Source of the DNA: Sapria himalayana
Lineage: Eukaryota > Streptophyta > Magnoliopsida > Malpighiales > Rafflesiaceae
Direction: 5' to 3'
DNA length: 64,000 nucleotides
Assembly (NCBI GenBank): GCA_029783825.1
Contig: JAREIK010002979.1
Location: 359,929-423,928 of the forward strand
Below, in pieces: positions 48,926-62,000 of the stretch (position 1 is its first letter; the number at the start of each line of letters is the position of its first letter). The notes under the pieces are model-generated. The model was not told where the DNA came from. It did no database searches and worked only from the letters and a program-made list of their open reading frames with translations. The translations under genes were made by a program, and so were the position numbers.

Positions 48926-51309
48926 TATACTTGTGCATGTATGTGCATTTTTGTGTGTGTGTGTAAACACAAACACATGTACTTTCATGCTAATACACAT
49001 ACCATCAAAGTCAACAAAGGGAAATAATCAAGGGCTTAAAAACACACATATAGCTCTCTCAGGCACGGTCACCATCTTCTAGTTCTTTGTCCTTTGGTAC
49101 TTCACGCAGATAGAGACCATTGGTACACCTGCACATGGAGCATAACATACTACATTTTACAAACCAATAAAGAACACAACAATGTCACTGAAAAATAGAT
49201 AGACTAGTGCATGCAACACCAACTGCCATTTGCAAGAAATTTCATACAACGAGATAATCATGAGCTTATTTTTAAAATACCGAATTATGATTTTCCCAAG
49301 ATTTCCAGTGAACTATCCATCAACATATTCTTCTGTGTTGTTCAGCTTCACTTATCAGCCCATGGTTAATTATAAGAAAGTTAAAAAGGAGTTTTGTATG
49401 GAAATAATACATTTTAAATAAAAATTCCAAAATATGATGCTTGTTTGAAAAATATTACCAAACTAGTGCATCTAGAAATAGCATGGCAAAGGGCATCATT
49501 GTTAACGATAATCATTGCCATGTTATTGAATTTTAAAAATCAAGATCTTCATCAATGTCTTCCTCGCTTGATGATGACAGATTTGGGCTTGAATTCGTGT
49601 TTCACACAAGATTCGGATTGGATTCGTTTCTATTTCAATATTGTATCTTAGCCATATAGATTTCTAAGTGAGCAGCCAAGTTAAGTTGGTGGTTTGATCA
49701 AGAGATGATGCATAAATTGAAGATGAAAAAGATGAATTTAACTTGATGGTTTTCTCTGGATTGAAATGGAGAAGCTACTTATGGCAAGAATCCCTTGATT
49801 TGTTGAAGTTGACCGGTTCACTCTAAATCATGATTATAAAAAAACAAATCATTAAATAGAAAGAAATAGATATAGATAAATTAGAGTATGACAAGGCCAT
49901 ATTTCATATTAAATAAAACAAATAGGTACCTTATCATTGCCCCTCTTTTTATATTTATACTGCTAGAGCCACGACAATAAACTCGAGCAAGCCTAACCTA
50001 CAAAAATGAACTCATGGTTTCGAACTTGAGTTTCTTTGTCGAGGTTAATGGAGCAATTGGGGCTAGACGTTGTGCTTTTTGTAAGTAATCCAGATTCAAT
50101 ATTTTGCCAGCCAGAGCCACTCTCACTTGTAGATGTTTTGCTCCTACACCCATTTTTCTTCTTTTTAAAAACATCATCAAATGCACGACTAGTGAAATAT
50201 GAAGTGTTTATGCACGCTTATATACAATAGTTGACATGACGGTACATATGAATAGTGTGTAGATGTATCTGTTTGTGCGTGACTTTGCGGGTGTGTAGTT
50301 GAGTCATTGATGGGTAGCATATGTGACTGATATATCACATTAGAGAAATTGAGAGAAAAAAGTAAAAAAAAAAGAATCATTTTGCCAGTTTAGATTGAGG
50401 CTAAGATTCAGGCTTCCAACTGGAGCAGTAACTCGATAAAGTTCCCAAATAATCTCTAGAGAGGGAAAGCTTACTTTACACTTGATGTAAGTTTGGAATG
50501 TGGGGATTCTCATGAGCCATACTCTTCCATCCTTGCCGCCTATTCCATAGATCAGACTTTCTGTGATAATGTACTCTACAATGTTGTTACCTGCTTACCA
50601 ACCATAATTTGGCCAAATATCATAGACCCATTTAAGATCACCACATATAAAACAACACCTCTACTTGAATAACCATCTATGATGCACTTAAGCTCCATAA
50701 ATTTCTGGTCAACATCTACTTTTGAATGTTTCCTTAAAGAGAACAGAGGAAATGTTACTAATCAAACCTATTTCCATTTTCTCCCTCACTCCTCTTACTA
50801 CACTCTCTATGCTTGCCACACACTCTCTCTTAATCATGATGTTTCTTTTCTTCATCTCCATCACATGTAAAGCCCTCATCACATCTTTAGTCTTTGTCAG
50901 TGTTTTTAATGGAAAGCTTAAGTTCTTATGAATTCTTATGAATTCATATGAATTCCCAAGAACTGGAGTGATATTTGCAGCGGCAGCCATGGCGGTGGAT
51001 GTACTTCTGGAACAAATATCCATGGATACGGCTTGTTAAACCTTATTTTTCACTAAGTTGGATTCCACACTCTCACATTAGTCACAATGCCTGCATTTTA
51101 AAATTTTTAAAATTTAATAGCTGGCATTCACAACACCACCTTTGATTTTTAAAATTCAATAGGGTGGAAATGCTCATCGTTTACAATGACACAAATTGCA
51201 ACCTTGTTTCCAGACATATTAGTTTGGTAATATTTTTCAAACTAGCATTTATTTTGGATTTTTTATTTAAAATATATTATTTCCATACAAAACTTATTAG
51301 AAAGTGCCA
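48926..51309. other. Low-repeat stretch, probably captured host DNA
   Basis: Composition is closer to ordinary plant genic DNA than the flanks. Minus-strand exon-like pieces exist: a Ser-rich frame at about 50170-50000 (STSESGSGWQNIESG), an acidic tail near 49590-49555 (SSSSEEDIDEDLDF then stop), and a 104-codon frame at 50709-51023. They might come from one gene read right to left, but no family could be named. Short (TG)n runs lie near 48953-48963 and 50270. Confidence 0.4.
50476..50590 (-). pseudogene. Unidentified exon-like fragment
   Basis: From 50587 leftward the frame reads NIVEYIITESLIYGIGG then KDGRVWLMRIPTFQTYIKCK. It starts just after a plausible acceptor (GGTAAGCAG at about 50590-50600) and ends at a GTAAGC donor near 50472. 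Splice-like borders and normal composition suggest a captured exon. I do not recognise the protein. Confidence 0.35.
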
Positions 51310-51359
51310 AACAAAATGGAAATGAAAGTTGAATTACAACATGCTGCATGGTATTGAAA

Positions 51360-51565
51360 ATTTGCACACTAGTAGGTTCATATAGGAATCCACCGAAGCA
51401 ATGAAACCTAAAAGAAACCATATAAAAAAATGAGAAAACAAATGCAATTCACAAGATAAGAACACAAGGTTGCTCACGTTTGTATTCCATTCCCCACTTG
51501 AGTTTTACAATGACCATCTTCCCAGTCAAGTTGTTAAGAAAAGGCTTGCGATTAACGGGGATGGT
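51360..51565 (-). pseudogene. Captured fragment of an SmF (snRNP F) gene, copy 2
   Basis: This is the better-preserved SmF copy. The exon from 51565 to 51478 follows TTGCAG and encodes [16 protein letters not shown], then [13 protein letters not shown], without a stop or frameshift. These are the start of SmF and most of Sm motif 1. A GTGAGC donor follows (51472-51477). The next exon starts at 51407 after CTTTTAG and encodes GFIASVDSYMNLLV before homology is lost. The Sm2 motif with RCNNVLY is absent, so this is not a working gene. The strand is opposite to the named CACTA direction but the same as its transposase genes, so it could be carried in element transcripts. Confidence 0.9.
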
Positions 51566-52857
51566 CTGCAATATTCAGTAATAAAAAAACTAATGAACTA
51601 GTGGTAAATTGCACGTATGCATCAGATATTTATCTACATTTAATTAAAATGCATAGGCATGTATTTATGAAATATACATGCATACATCATAAATATAAAA
51701 TAACTATATGTGTCCAAACACACACACGTGCATGCACACATGCACACACTATTTTCCTATCTTCTCATATTTCTTTATCTTGTCCATATATTACATCTTT
51801 CTAGTTGAACTGAACTATTAATGCATGAAAATAATCATTATCAAAAAACAATTTTTTTTTCTAATCTACATATCCCACGTGATCTAAAATTTATTATTAT
51901 ATTTTTTGCTTGAGAAAATTGTAAGAAAACTTTTTTTATGAAAAATAAATGAACATTTGAAAGAATATTTGATTGTTGTAAGTATGAATAGTTAATCTTT
52001 CTTTGATGCATGAGAAATTAAAAGCTAGTTTTATTATAATTCTTGAAAGAAAAAAATCTATGAATATCTCGTGTACACAAAAAATTGTATCAAACAAGAA
52101 AACTTGATTACTACTTCATAGAAATTTTCTTTTAACCTCTCATTATCATCATCAATGAAATCTTATCTCAATACTATTTTGAACAAACATTACTCTAACC
52201 ATTAGAACATGAATTCAATCAACAAGAATACCAAATATACTTCTTCAGGATGCTTGTCAAATCATGTATCATTATGTTCGAGTAGATGTCTTAACTGTAC
52301 TCCATTTCCATTATAATAGCCCATCCAGCTTCTCTGCACAACTTCATAGTTTCAATGCATTCAATTTGTCATGATGTAATATGGTTCACCTTGATAAGAA
52401 GGGTCTACACCCTATCCAAGCATCCAAATCAAATTAAAAATTAAAAAAAAAACCAAAAAAAAAACAAAAACTTTCACAGCTCAATGCTATGCCAAGCCTG
52501 TTACGAACTCATTGAGAAATCAACATCTTGCCTCTTGCTTGTTTTTGAGGTGGCAGAGCATCTGATCCGGCTCATAAAATTCAGATTCAGCAACATCCAC
52601 CCCTATGGGTCACATATGGCATTGATGAAGTTGGAATCGAGGCTTAAAACTTGCGAGCAATGATTTCAATAACACACTGTGGGAGTGCGATGGTTTTGAT
52701 AACATACAGTGAGCATGCAAAGATTTGTATAGAAAACAATGCATGGATAATCGTGGTAGCTAGTGCATAGTGGATGCACTCCTTCTAGGGGTTTACAGCT
52801 CTTTCCAAAACACATCCCCCTAGAGTTTATCTTTCCCTAGGGTCGCTTTTGATACCA

Positions 52858-53036
52858 TGTAAAACATTAAATCACAAACCATAAAATAAATATAATACAC
52901 TTGCTGAATAACCTCATACAAACAATGCTCTTATATAACATGTTATTTTTATTAGGGCAACTCATAGGATGAATAATCTCTATTACACTCTCGAAGTGTA
53001 CCTCTGTGTACTAGGCATGCCTCAATGTGTAAGACA
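52858..53036 (-). mobile_element. LTR-like block with adjoining tRNA-Met-type primer site, copy 2
   Basis: The minus-strand block begins TGTCTTACACATTGAGGCA and ends TTTTACA (179 bp, TG...CA). The next bases are TGGTATCAAAAGCGACC; the first eight match the plant tRNA-Met primer site. The following ~250 bp (GGGAAAGATAAACTCTAGGG and on) could be the untranslated leader. No second LTR, gag or pol was seen to the left. It may be a truncated small LTR element that was already inside the 2.2-kb segment when the segment was copied. Confidence 0.42.
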
Positions 53037-53154
53037 TGCTTATTCTTCCTCCAAAAAGCTATCAATATAACAACGTATCATTTGATAAAGTAACGAACAT
53101 GGCACCCAGCAAAACATAAGCAATATCACAAAGATCGTGCTCATGAATAAGATA

Positions 53155-53285
53155 GTTATATATAGTATATATGTACATATAATATTATAGTGTATATGTA
53201 TATATACTATGTATATATGTACATATATACTACAGCATATATGTACATATATACTATAGTATATATACATATACACTGCAATATA
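53155..53285. repeat. Palindromic GTACATATATACT cluster, copy
   Basis: Three or four ATATGTACATATATACT words in opposed orientation form overlapping inverted repeats. This is the counterpart of 34145-34265. Confidence 0.7.
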
Positions 53286-53556
53286 TATAGATGTCTTATA
53301 TCGATATAGATATAGAATAGCAGGTAAAGTATTATCCCATTTATATTTCACAAAGAAGAAACAAAACATCACTATCAACATTAATAAAGATTGCAAATAT
53401 TATTTAAATTTTTGAAAATATATCTAAAAACTTTTAGTGGAAAACTTGGAATATAAGTGACGAGCTTGGCGCATCAAAGTTTGCACATTGCCTCCCCGCA
53501 ACCAGAACTCTTCTGCTCCCAAGGCCTATAAAGGGGTAGCTCTGCCCTACCACCCA

Positions 53557-53796
53557 CTACGACACCACGCTCCCATGTGGTTTTTTAGAATGGGTCTTCC
53601 CTTCTTCATGTGCTTGCACCAATGATTTTGATTTCATAGCTTCATTGTATTTGTCCATCAACCCTGTAGCTTCTGCTGGCATATAGTTCCTCACTTGGTT
53701 CAAAGTAAGGGTCGTCACTTCATTGCATGCATCAACGTAACTACAGAACAATTCAATATGCACTCCATAAAAACAATATGCACTCCATAAAAACAA
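53557..53796 (-). CDS. Unidentified 79-codon open frame, doubtful
   Basis: The frame contains CSYVDACNEVTTLTLNQV, then NYMPAEATGLMDKYNEAMKS and LVQAHEEGK, with normal amino-acid balance. A diverged counterpart occurs near 34550-34640. It could be a captured exon. I recognise no domain and cannot confirm that it is translated. Confidence 0.3.
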   Translation of the reverse strand: MFLWSAYCFYGVHIELFCSYVDACNEVTTLTLNQVRNYMPAEATGLMDKYNEAMKSKSLVQAHEEGKTHSKKPHGSVVS

Positions 53797-54339
53797 TACA
53801 CATGCAAAGAAAATAAGAGGAACAAAACATCAAAAATTAGATGTTTTGTCTTCCAAATATAAAAAAAAGCAAATGGCTACAAAATTTGCAAACTTCATAT
53901 AGCAAGGCATCTTGACTCATCTTCCTCCCAGCTATTCTCACTCCTCATCTTTTCATGCTCATCGGCAGGGGATACATCGATGTGCTAGTTGTATAGCATG
54001 TAGATTTGCACCTGCCACAACCCCATTGATAGCCATAATTCCTCGTTTTCAGCTCGTTGTCATCCTTGACACTACGAACATGCAAGAGGGGGAGAACAAG
54101 CCGAATGAACTCATTTAATTGAATTTCATTAGCAATCATTATGGAAATTAACAATTTAATAGTTTAATTCCACCAATGAATAATAAAAAGTAGTCATAGA
54201 TCTCAATAGTGACAATGCAGATCTGCACGAAATAAGAGTGTCAAGAACAAACCTATGTCTACATGGGACTAGAATTTTTGTGTTCATTCACAACTTTACA
54301 AGCTAACATACTATTCCTATCACCATGAGGACAAGCCTA
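53797..54339. other. Unassigned interior of the CACTA element
   Basis: Overlapping short frames on both strands (53912-54118 and 53945-54154) have no known motif. Nothing else was seen. Confidence 0.4.
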
Positions 54340-54539
54340 GCCTTTTATATACCTATAATAGGCTAAAACTCTACCAAAAATATCTGGGTACACACAAACA
54401 TATTCATAGATTATATAAAAATAGTAATTATGGACATAAAAAAACATGAATTTGAGTTGATAGTCATACAACTTAGAAAATATCTAAAATATGGCCAGAA
54501 ATGATGTTTAGAGAGAGTGTGTGCAAAAATAAAATGTTT

Positions 54540-55760
54540 CAGTAATATAATAGATAATAGAAGCTTAGTCTTCTTTGATCCTGCTGCGATCGGTAAAGAT
54601 GAGACCCATCCATAGGAAGGATAGTGGTAATGTCTAAAGGCTTTGAATCAGAATTTTTTATGCCTCTCACATCAAATGTCCTACAAAGATTCATGATTAG
54701 GTTAATCGGCAAAGCAAAGAACAAAACTAGAATAAAGAAAAATGATACCTCCAAAAAAAATCTCATCTTGTTTTGCTATGCATATACAAAAATCAAAAAT
54801 AATTAAGAAATAATTCTGATACAAAATTATCCTCATTATTAGTTGGTGCATTTGTGCTAGCCTCTCCTACCTAGTTTGTAGGTGGATCTTGAAATGTTAT
54901 ATGTTGCATCAATGCCACTAATTGTGACTCCATATAGTACATCTGTGGTTGCATTAAATTTTTAATTTCTTTCATCTCATCATTCATTTTTTTCATCTCA
55001 TCATTCATTTCTTTAATTTCTTGCATTTCTTCTTTCAAATGAGATATCTGTTCATCCTTCCCTTTCATTTTGGTCTCCATAATTTCAAAACTTTTGTTTG
55101 TTTCTTTTACTTGTTGTTCAACCACCTCATCCACCATTATTGTGACAAATAAATTAGAAGCATGACTACTACAATAAAATGTTAGTCCCTTCAAGCCGAT
55201 GTCGGACACTCACTGCTTCTTATGACCTTCTATTGTCTTTAAATAGATAGGATAATAGTCAATTGGTTGAAGATCCATAGAACCCTCAACTTGTTGAGAA
55301 GCAAATGTCACACATTCCTCCATGAATTCTTGTGATAAAATAGAGAAAAATACTATTCTAGATATACATAAAGTAAATATAATGTTTTGTATTCTAAACA
55401 ACTTTCAAAATTTACTCTAGTATCATAAAATTTTATTAATATAATAGATTATTACAGTAATCATCTAAGACTTTTTGTCAACAAATTGATAATCCTCTTT
55501 CTTTACATGCATCTTCCTGAAAATCTCATAAAAATTGGGATCACGACCCAATTCTCTAGCCTATAGTATATATTTATTAAGTTAAAAAATAACAAATGTT
55601 AAAAACTTTTAACAAAATTATTAAAAGCATGCACAGATTTGATTTATTTAGACAATTAGGATAACCACTAAATATATAAATGTTTTAAATTTTAAAATTG
55701 TACATAATTTTGAGCATGCTCAATTCTTGCCTTTGACCCTCCAATGTGGCAAGACATTTC
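54540..55760 (-). pseudogene. Partial TnpA-like gene of the CACTA element
   Basis: This is homologous in order and strand to 19140-20440. The most upstream piece lies near 55740 and a short exon near 55560-55470 (KMHVKK, QFVDK). The last exon (about 55360-54870) encodes EFMEECVTFASQQVEGSMDL, then DYYPIYLKTIEG, one in-frame TGA at 55210, and then VVEQQVKETN with a coiled coil of DEQISHLKEEMQEIKEMNDE type and repeated NDEMKK. It is better preserved than the first copy. Sequence upstream of 55760 switches to right-end DNA, so the first half of the gene and all of TNP2 are deleted. Confidence 0.8.
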
Positions 55761-55859
55761 TGTACCTAGTCCTGCTGATCTTTAGAGATAAAAACAAGGT
55801 TTTGGCTCTAAAGATTAGCTCGGATTGGGGTTACTTTAGAGATAAAATTAACTCAATTA

Positions 55860-56871
55860 TATAGTTCTTATAAATTTCAATAGGGGCGAATATCTGTATA
55901 TTTATCTTTAAATATCAATTTATTTTCATTTTTAATAATATAAAAAATTAGTACTTTTTTTATAATTTAAAATGTTCAAATTTTTTAGTAATTATTTTTT
56001 AAAAAAATTTCTTTAGGCATGAAACAATTTTTTATTGTTAAAATAATATTCATATTTACTATTTTTTTCGTTAATTATTATATTTTAATATACAATGAAT
56101 TATTTAATCTTTTTATTAGTAGAAATTTTAATATATGTTTATTTATTTTTTAAAATATCATTAAAAATTTTAAAAACTATAGATTTAATAATTTAATGTT
56201 ATTGTAATCTTTATTAATAGTTATTGTAGCCTTTATTAAAAATTATTGTAGTCTTTATTAATATTAAATTTTTTGTATTTATATATTTTTTAAATTATTT
56301 GTTTATAATAACCTATTTTTATAAATATAAGAGTAGAATGTGTATTTCAAGGATCGCTCATCAATAGACCATTGAATATGTAGCTTTAATATACAAAATT
56401 AAATAAAATATTAAAATAAATAACATATAAAAAAAATTAAATCATTAAATAGTGATGAAAATTATCTTCAGCCCAAATAGTTAGGGAAAAATCCCTAACT
56501 AAATGGATTTATTTTGTGAAAAATAAAATTTAATAAATAATCACTTGCAATAAAATATAAAAAGTAAAAAAAAAATTCATATATTTATTTAGTGATGGAT
56601 TTTGTCTCGATCTAATTAGCTAGGGGTATACCATCACTAAATCCATCACTAAATTCCCTGCTTTTTTTGTGTAGAAATCTACGAAAATATTAGCAACAAA
56701 ATATTTTCAATCGAACATTTACATCACTAATTCGTCACTAATCTATTGCAAATTTTTAATTTAATGTAAAATCAAAAATTCTTTGTTATTCCCTAGCTAA
56801 TCCCTCACTAATTAGTTTGGGATTTTAGCCAAGTAAAATTTCCCTAACTAAATTGATATTTTATTGTAGTG
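55860..56871 (+). repeat. CACTA right-end region and terminus
   Basis: The AT-rich part with TATTTCAAGGATCGCTCATC and ATAGACCATT matches 31160-31200. The subterminal repeats (AAATAGTTAGGGAAAAATCCC, GCTAGGGGTATACCATCACT, TCCCTCACTAATTAG) and terminus TTGTAGTG at 56871 follow. It is shorter and more decayed than the subterminal region at 31265-32329. Confidence 0.85.
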
Positions 56872-57651
56872 CATATAGCTATATAGATAGATAAACAAAT
56901 ACATTGATAGATAGATAGATAGATAGATAGAAAAATAGATAGATTGATTGAATGATTGATAGTTAGATAAATATACATATAGATAGATAGATAGATTGAT
57001 TGATTGATTGACAGATTGATAGAAAGATTGATAAATAGATTGATAGACAGATTGATAGTTGATTGATAGAAAGATAGATAGATAGATAGAAAAACAAATA
57101 GATAGAGAGATAGATAGACGGATAGATAGTTAGATAGATAGATAGACAAATTGAAAGATAGAAAGATAGATAAACATATATATAGGCAAATAAATAGGTA
57201 GATGTATAGATAGGTCAATATATAGATAGACAAATAGATAGATAGATAGACAAATAGATAAAAAGATAGATAGACATATATAGACAGAGTGATAGACAAA
57301 TAGTTAGACAAATAGATATTTAGATAGTTAGAAAGTTATATAATTAATGAGATAGACAGATAGACAAATTAATATACAGATAGATAGATAGACTGATATT
57401 TAGAAAGATAGACAAATTAATAAACAAATAGATAGATATATAGATAGAGATATAGTTCGATAAATAGATGGACAAATAGATAGACTGACAAATAGATAGA
57501 CAGATTGATAGACTGATTTATAGAAAGATAGATATACTGATATATAGAATACTAGATAGATAGACAAATAGATAGATAGATAGATACACAAATAGAATGA
57601 TTAACAGATAGATAGACAAATAGATAGATAGATAAATAAATAAATAAATAA

Positions 57652-57695
<44 letters not shown>

Positions 57696-59040
57696 AGTGA
57701 TAGATAGAGAGATAGAATGATAGATAAATCGATAGATAGATAGTTAGATAGATATAGATAGAAAAAAAGATATGTAGATATATAGTTAGATAGAAAGATA
57801 GATTGACAGATTGATAAAAATATAGATAGACAAATTGATAGATAGATAAGTAGATAAATAGATAAAGAGATAGATTGATTGTAAGATAGATAGATTAATA
57901 GACGGATAGATAGATTCCTAAAAAGATTGAAATATAGAATGATATATAGATTGATAAATATATTTATAAATAAATCTATAGACTGGTAGATATACAGATA
58001 GATAGATAGACATATTAATAGATAGATAGGTAGACAATTAGAATGACAGATAGATATGTAGATAGGTTGTAAGACAAATAGATAGATTGATTAATAGATA
58101 GATTGATACATAGATTGATAGATAGATTTGTAGAGAGATTGTTAGAAATATAGATAGATAGAAAGATAGATAAATAGATAAATAGAAATACAGTTAGATA
58201 AATAGATAGATAAATAGATAGAAAGATATACAAATAAATAGATATATAGATATATATAGATAGATAAAGAGAAAGAGATAAAAATAGATAGATAGATAGA
58301 CAAATAGAAAGACATAAAGATAGACAAATAGATCAATATATTGATTGATAGATAGATAGGTATATAGATAGATAGATAGACAAATAGATAGATTTATTTA
58401 TAGAAAGATAGAGAAATAAATATACAGATTTATAGATAGATAAACAAACAGAAAGATAGATAGGAAGATATATAGATAGATATATAGATAGAAGTGATAG
58501 ATAGATAGATAGATAGATAGATTGATTGATAGATAGATAAATAGACAGACAGATAGAATGATTGAATGATTGATTGATTGACAGATATATAGATATACAA
58601 ATTGATAGATAGATAGATAGATATAAAGACTGACAGATTGATATATATAATGATAGATATATATACTGATAAATAGTCAGATAAATAAAGAATTGATAGA
58701 TAGATAGATATATAGATTCATTGATTATTAATAGATTAATAGATAGATTAATAGAGAGATTGATAGACAGATAGGTAGGTAAGTAGACAAATAAATAGAA
58801 AGATAGATTGATTTATTGGTAGACAGATAGATTGATTGATTGATTGACAGATAAGTAAAAAGTTTGATAGAAAGATTGATAAAGAGATTTATAGACAAAT
58901 TGATAGAAATATAGAATGAAAGATAGATAGAGAAAAAGATAGACAGATAGAATGTCAGATAGATATTTAGATAGATAGATAGATAGATAGATAAATAGAT
59001 AATTTGATAGTTAGATAGATTATTAGACAGAGACATAAAG

Positions 59041-59075
<35 letters not shown>

Positions 59076-62000
59076 AAGATAAATAAATAGATAGATAGAT
59101 TGATTGATTGATAATTAGATTGATTTATTGATTGACTGATTAATAAATAGATTGATAGATTTAGAAATACATATGCAGTTAAATAGTCAAATAGATAGAG
59201 AAATATAAAGTTATATAGATAGACCGATAAATAAATAAATAAATATAGATAGATATATAGATTGATAGACAGATTGATAAAGAGATTGAAGGAAGATAGA
59301 TATACAATTAAATTGTTAGATTTATAGATAGAAAGATAGATAGTTAGATAGATAGATGGATAATTAGATAGACGGGTAGATAAATAGATAGATATACAGA
59401 TAGAAAGACATATAGATAAACAAATAGATAGATAGATATATTGATAAATAGATAGATAGGTAGATAGATAGATAGATTAATAGATAGATTGATTCAAAGA
59501 TTGATAGACATATTGATAGATAGATTGATATATAGATTTATAGATAGATTGAAAAATAAAAAGATAGAAAGATAGATAAATAGATATATAGATAGAGAGT
59601 TATACACATTTTTAGACAAATAGATAAAGATATATATAGATATATAGATAGAAGGATAAATAGATATATAGAAAGATAGATAGACATTTAGATAGATAGA
59701 TAGATACAAAGACATATAAATAGATAGATTAATAAACTAATAGGTAATAGATAGATAAGCATATATATAGATAATAAGATAGACAATATAAAGACAAATA
59801 GATTGACAGATAGATAAATAGATATATAGATAAATAGACAGATAGATAGTTAGATAGAAAGATATGTAGATAGATAGATAGATAGACAAATTGATAGATA
59901 AATAGATAGACAAATAGAGATGATATATAGATAGAAAGATAGATATACAGATACATAGATAGATTGATATACAAATGTATAGATAAATAGTTAGAAAGGT
60001 AGATAGATAGATAGATAAAAATATAGATAGATAGACGTACATATATATATATATATAGAATGACACATAGATAGATAGATAAATTAATACAAGGATTGAT
60101 AGACAAATTGTTAGACAAATTGATAGATAGATGATAGACAGATTGATAGACAGATAGATAGACATATTGATAGACAAATAAGTAGATAATTAGATAGTGA
60201 GATAGATTGATACAAAAATAGATAGTTAAATAGATAGACAAATAAATAGACAGATAGAAAGAGAAAGAGATATATACATAGATAAATATATAGATAGATA
60301 GACAGGAATATAGTGATATATATATTAATAGATAGATAAAAAGATTGACAAATATAAAGATAGAAAGATAAATAAATAGAAAGATAGATAAATAGAAAAT
60401 ATATAGATAGAAAATAGATAGACAGATCATTACATAGAAAGATAGATAAACAAATTGATATATAGATTCATAAATGATTGAATGATATAAAGATTTCTAA
60501 ATAAATTGATAGATAGATTAATTGATAATTTGATAGATATGTTGATAGATAAATTTATAGACAGATAATTAGATAGATATATAGAAAGATAGAGAGATAG
60601 ATTGATTGATTGACAGATAGAAAGATAGATAGATATATTGATTGATTGATTGATGGAAAGATTTATAGACATATAGATAGATTTATTGATAGACTAATTT
60701 AAAGACAGTTTAATATAATTATTTTTTGACCGATAGATAGACAAAAAGATAAACAAATTGAAAGACAAAATGATAGACAGAAAGATAGTTCGACATATAT
60801 CGACTAATAAATACATAGATAGATAGATAGTTTGAAAGATTATTAGATAGATAAAGATATATAAAAATTGATAGATAGATAGATAGATATATAAATATAA
60901 ATATAAATATAATATAAATATATATATATATATATTAATTTATTATTTATTTATTTATTTATTTATACAAAAATATGTTGAAAGACAGATAGATATACAA
61001 AAAATAGACATATAAATAAAGAGATAGATAGATAGATAGATTAATAGATAGCCAGATAGATAGATAGATAGATAAACATATATAGAGAAATTTAGATCGG
61101 TAGATAGATAACGTGATATATTTATAGATATATAGATAGCTAGATAAACAAATAAATACACTAATAGATAGATAGATAGATAACCAAATACATAGACAGA
61201 TAGAGTGATAAATAGATCGACATATAGATAAATAGATAGATAGAAAGACTAATAGATATATAGTTAGATAGATAAACAAATAGATAGACACATAGAAAGA
61301 CAAATAGATAGATAGATAGACAGATAGGTAGATAGATAGATATATAGATAGACATATAGATAGATAGAATGATAGATAGATTAATAGGCAGATTGATAAA
61401 CAAATTGATAGATTGATTGATAGAGAAATTGATAGAATGATAAATAGACTTATAAATAGTCAGATAAATCAATAGAAATATAGATTGAAAGATAGATGGA
61501 CAAATAGAAAGATAGATATTTAGATAGATAGATAGACAGACAGATAGATATAGAGATAGATAGAGAAAAATATAGAAAAATAGCTAGATAGATATATAGG
61601 AAAGATAGACAAATAGAAAAATAGAAAGATAGATAGATACATCAACATATCGATAGATATTTATATAGATAGATAGACAGAAAGAAAGAAAGAAAGATAG
61701 ATAGATAATTAGATAGATAGATAGACAGACAGATAGATAGATAGACAGATAGACAGACAGATAGATACATAGACAGATAGATAAACAAATAGATAGATAG
61801 ATAGACAGATAAATAGGTAGGCAAACAGATAGACAGATAGATAAATAGACAAATAGTTAAATAGATATAAAGATAGATAGACTGAAAGATACATAGATTG
61901 ATATATAGATAGGTAGTTAGATTCATAGATACTTATATAGATAGATAGAAGATAAATAGATGAAAAGATAGACATATATATAGATAGATATATAAACTAA

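Larger units (their letters stand above)
51310..53565 (+). repeat. ~2.2-kb segment, second copy of 32330-34575
   Basis: This is the counterpart of the segment that follows the CACTA terminus at 32329. Here it is continuous with upstream sequence (ACAAAATGGAAATGAAAG near 51312), so it shows the unoccupied form of that insertion site. Confidence 0.85.
44929..56871 (+). mobile_element. CACTA element inserted in the GATA array, with both ends
   Basis: The left end, CACTAAAATAAAAA at 44929, is a decayed CACTACAAGAAAA. The right end, TATTTTATTGTAGTG, finishes at 56871. GATA arrays of the same polarity lie on both sides. The possible 3-bp target duplication is TAT/CAT with one mismatch. The length is 11.9 kb, or about 8.65 kb without the hAT insertion at 45042-48335. 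It has left-end subterminal repeats, unassigned and captured sequence, an SmF fragment, an LTR-like block, a partial TnpA and right-end subterminal repeats. There is no TNP2, so it is a non-autonomous deletion derivative of the same family as the element ending at 32329. Confidence 0.82.
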
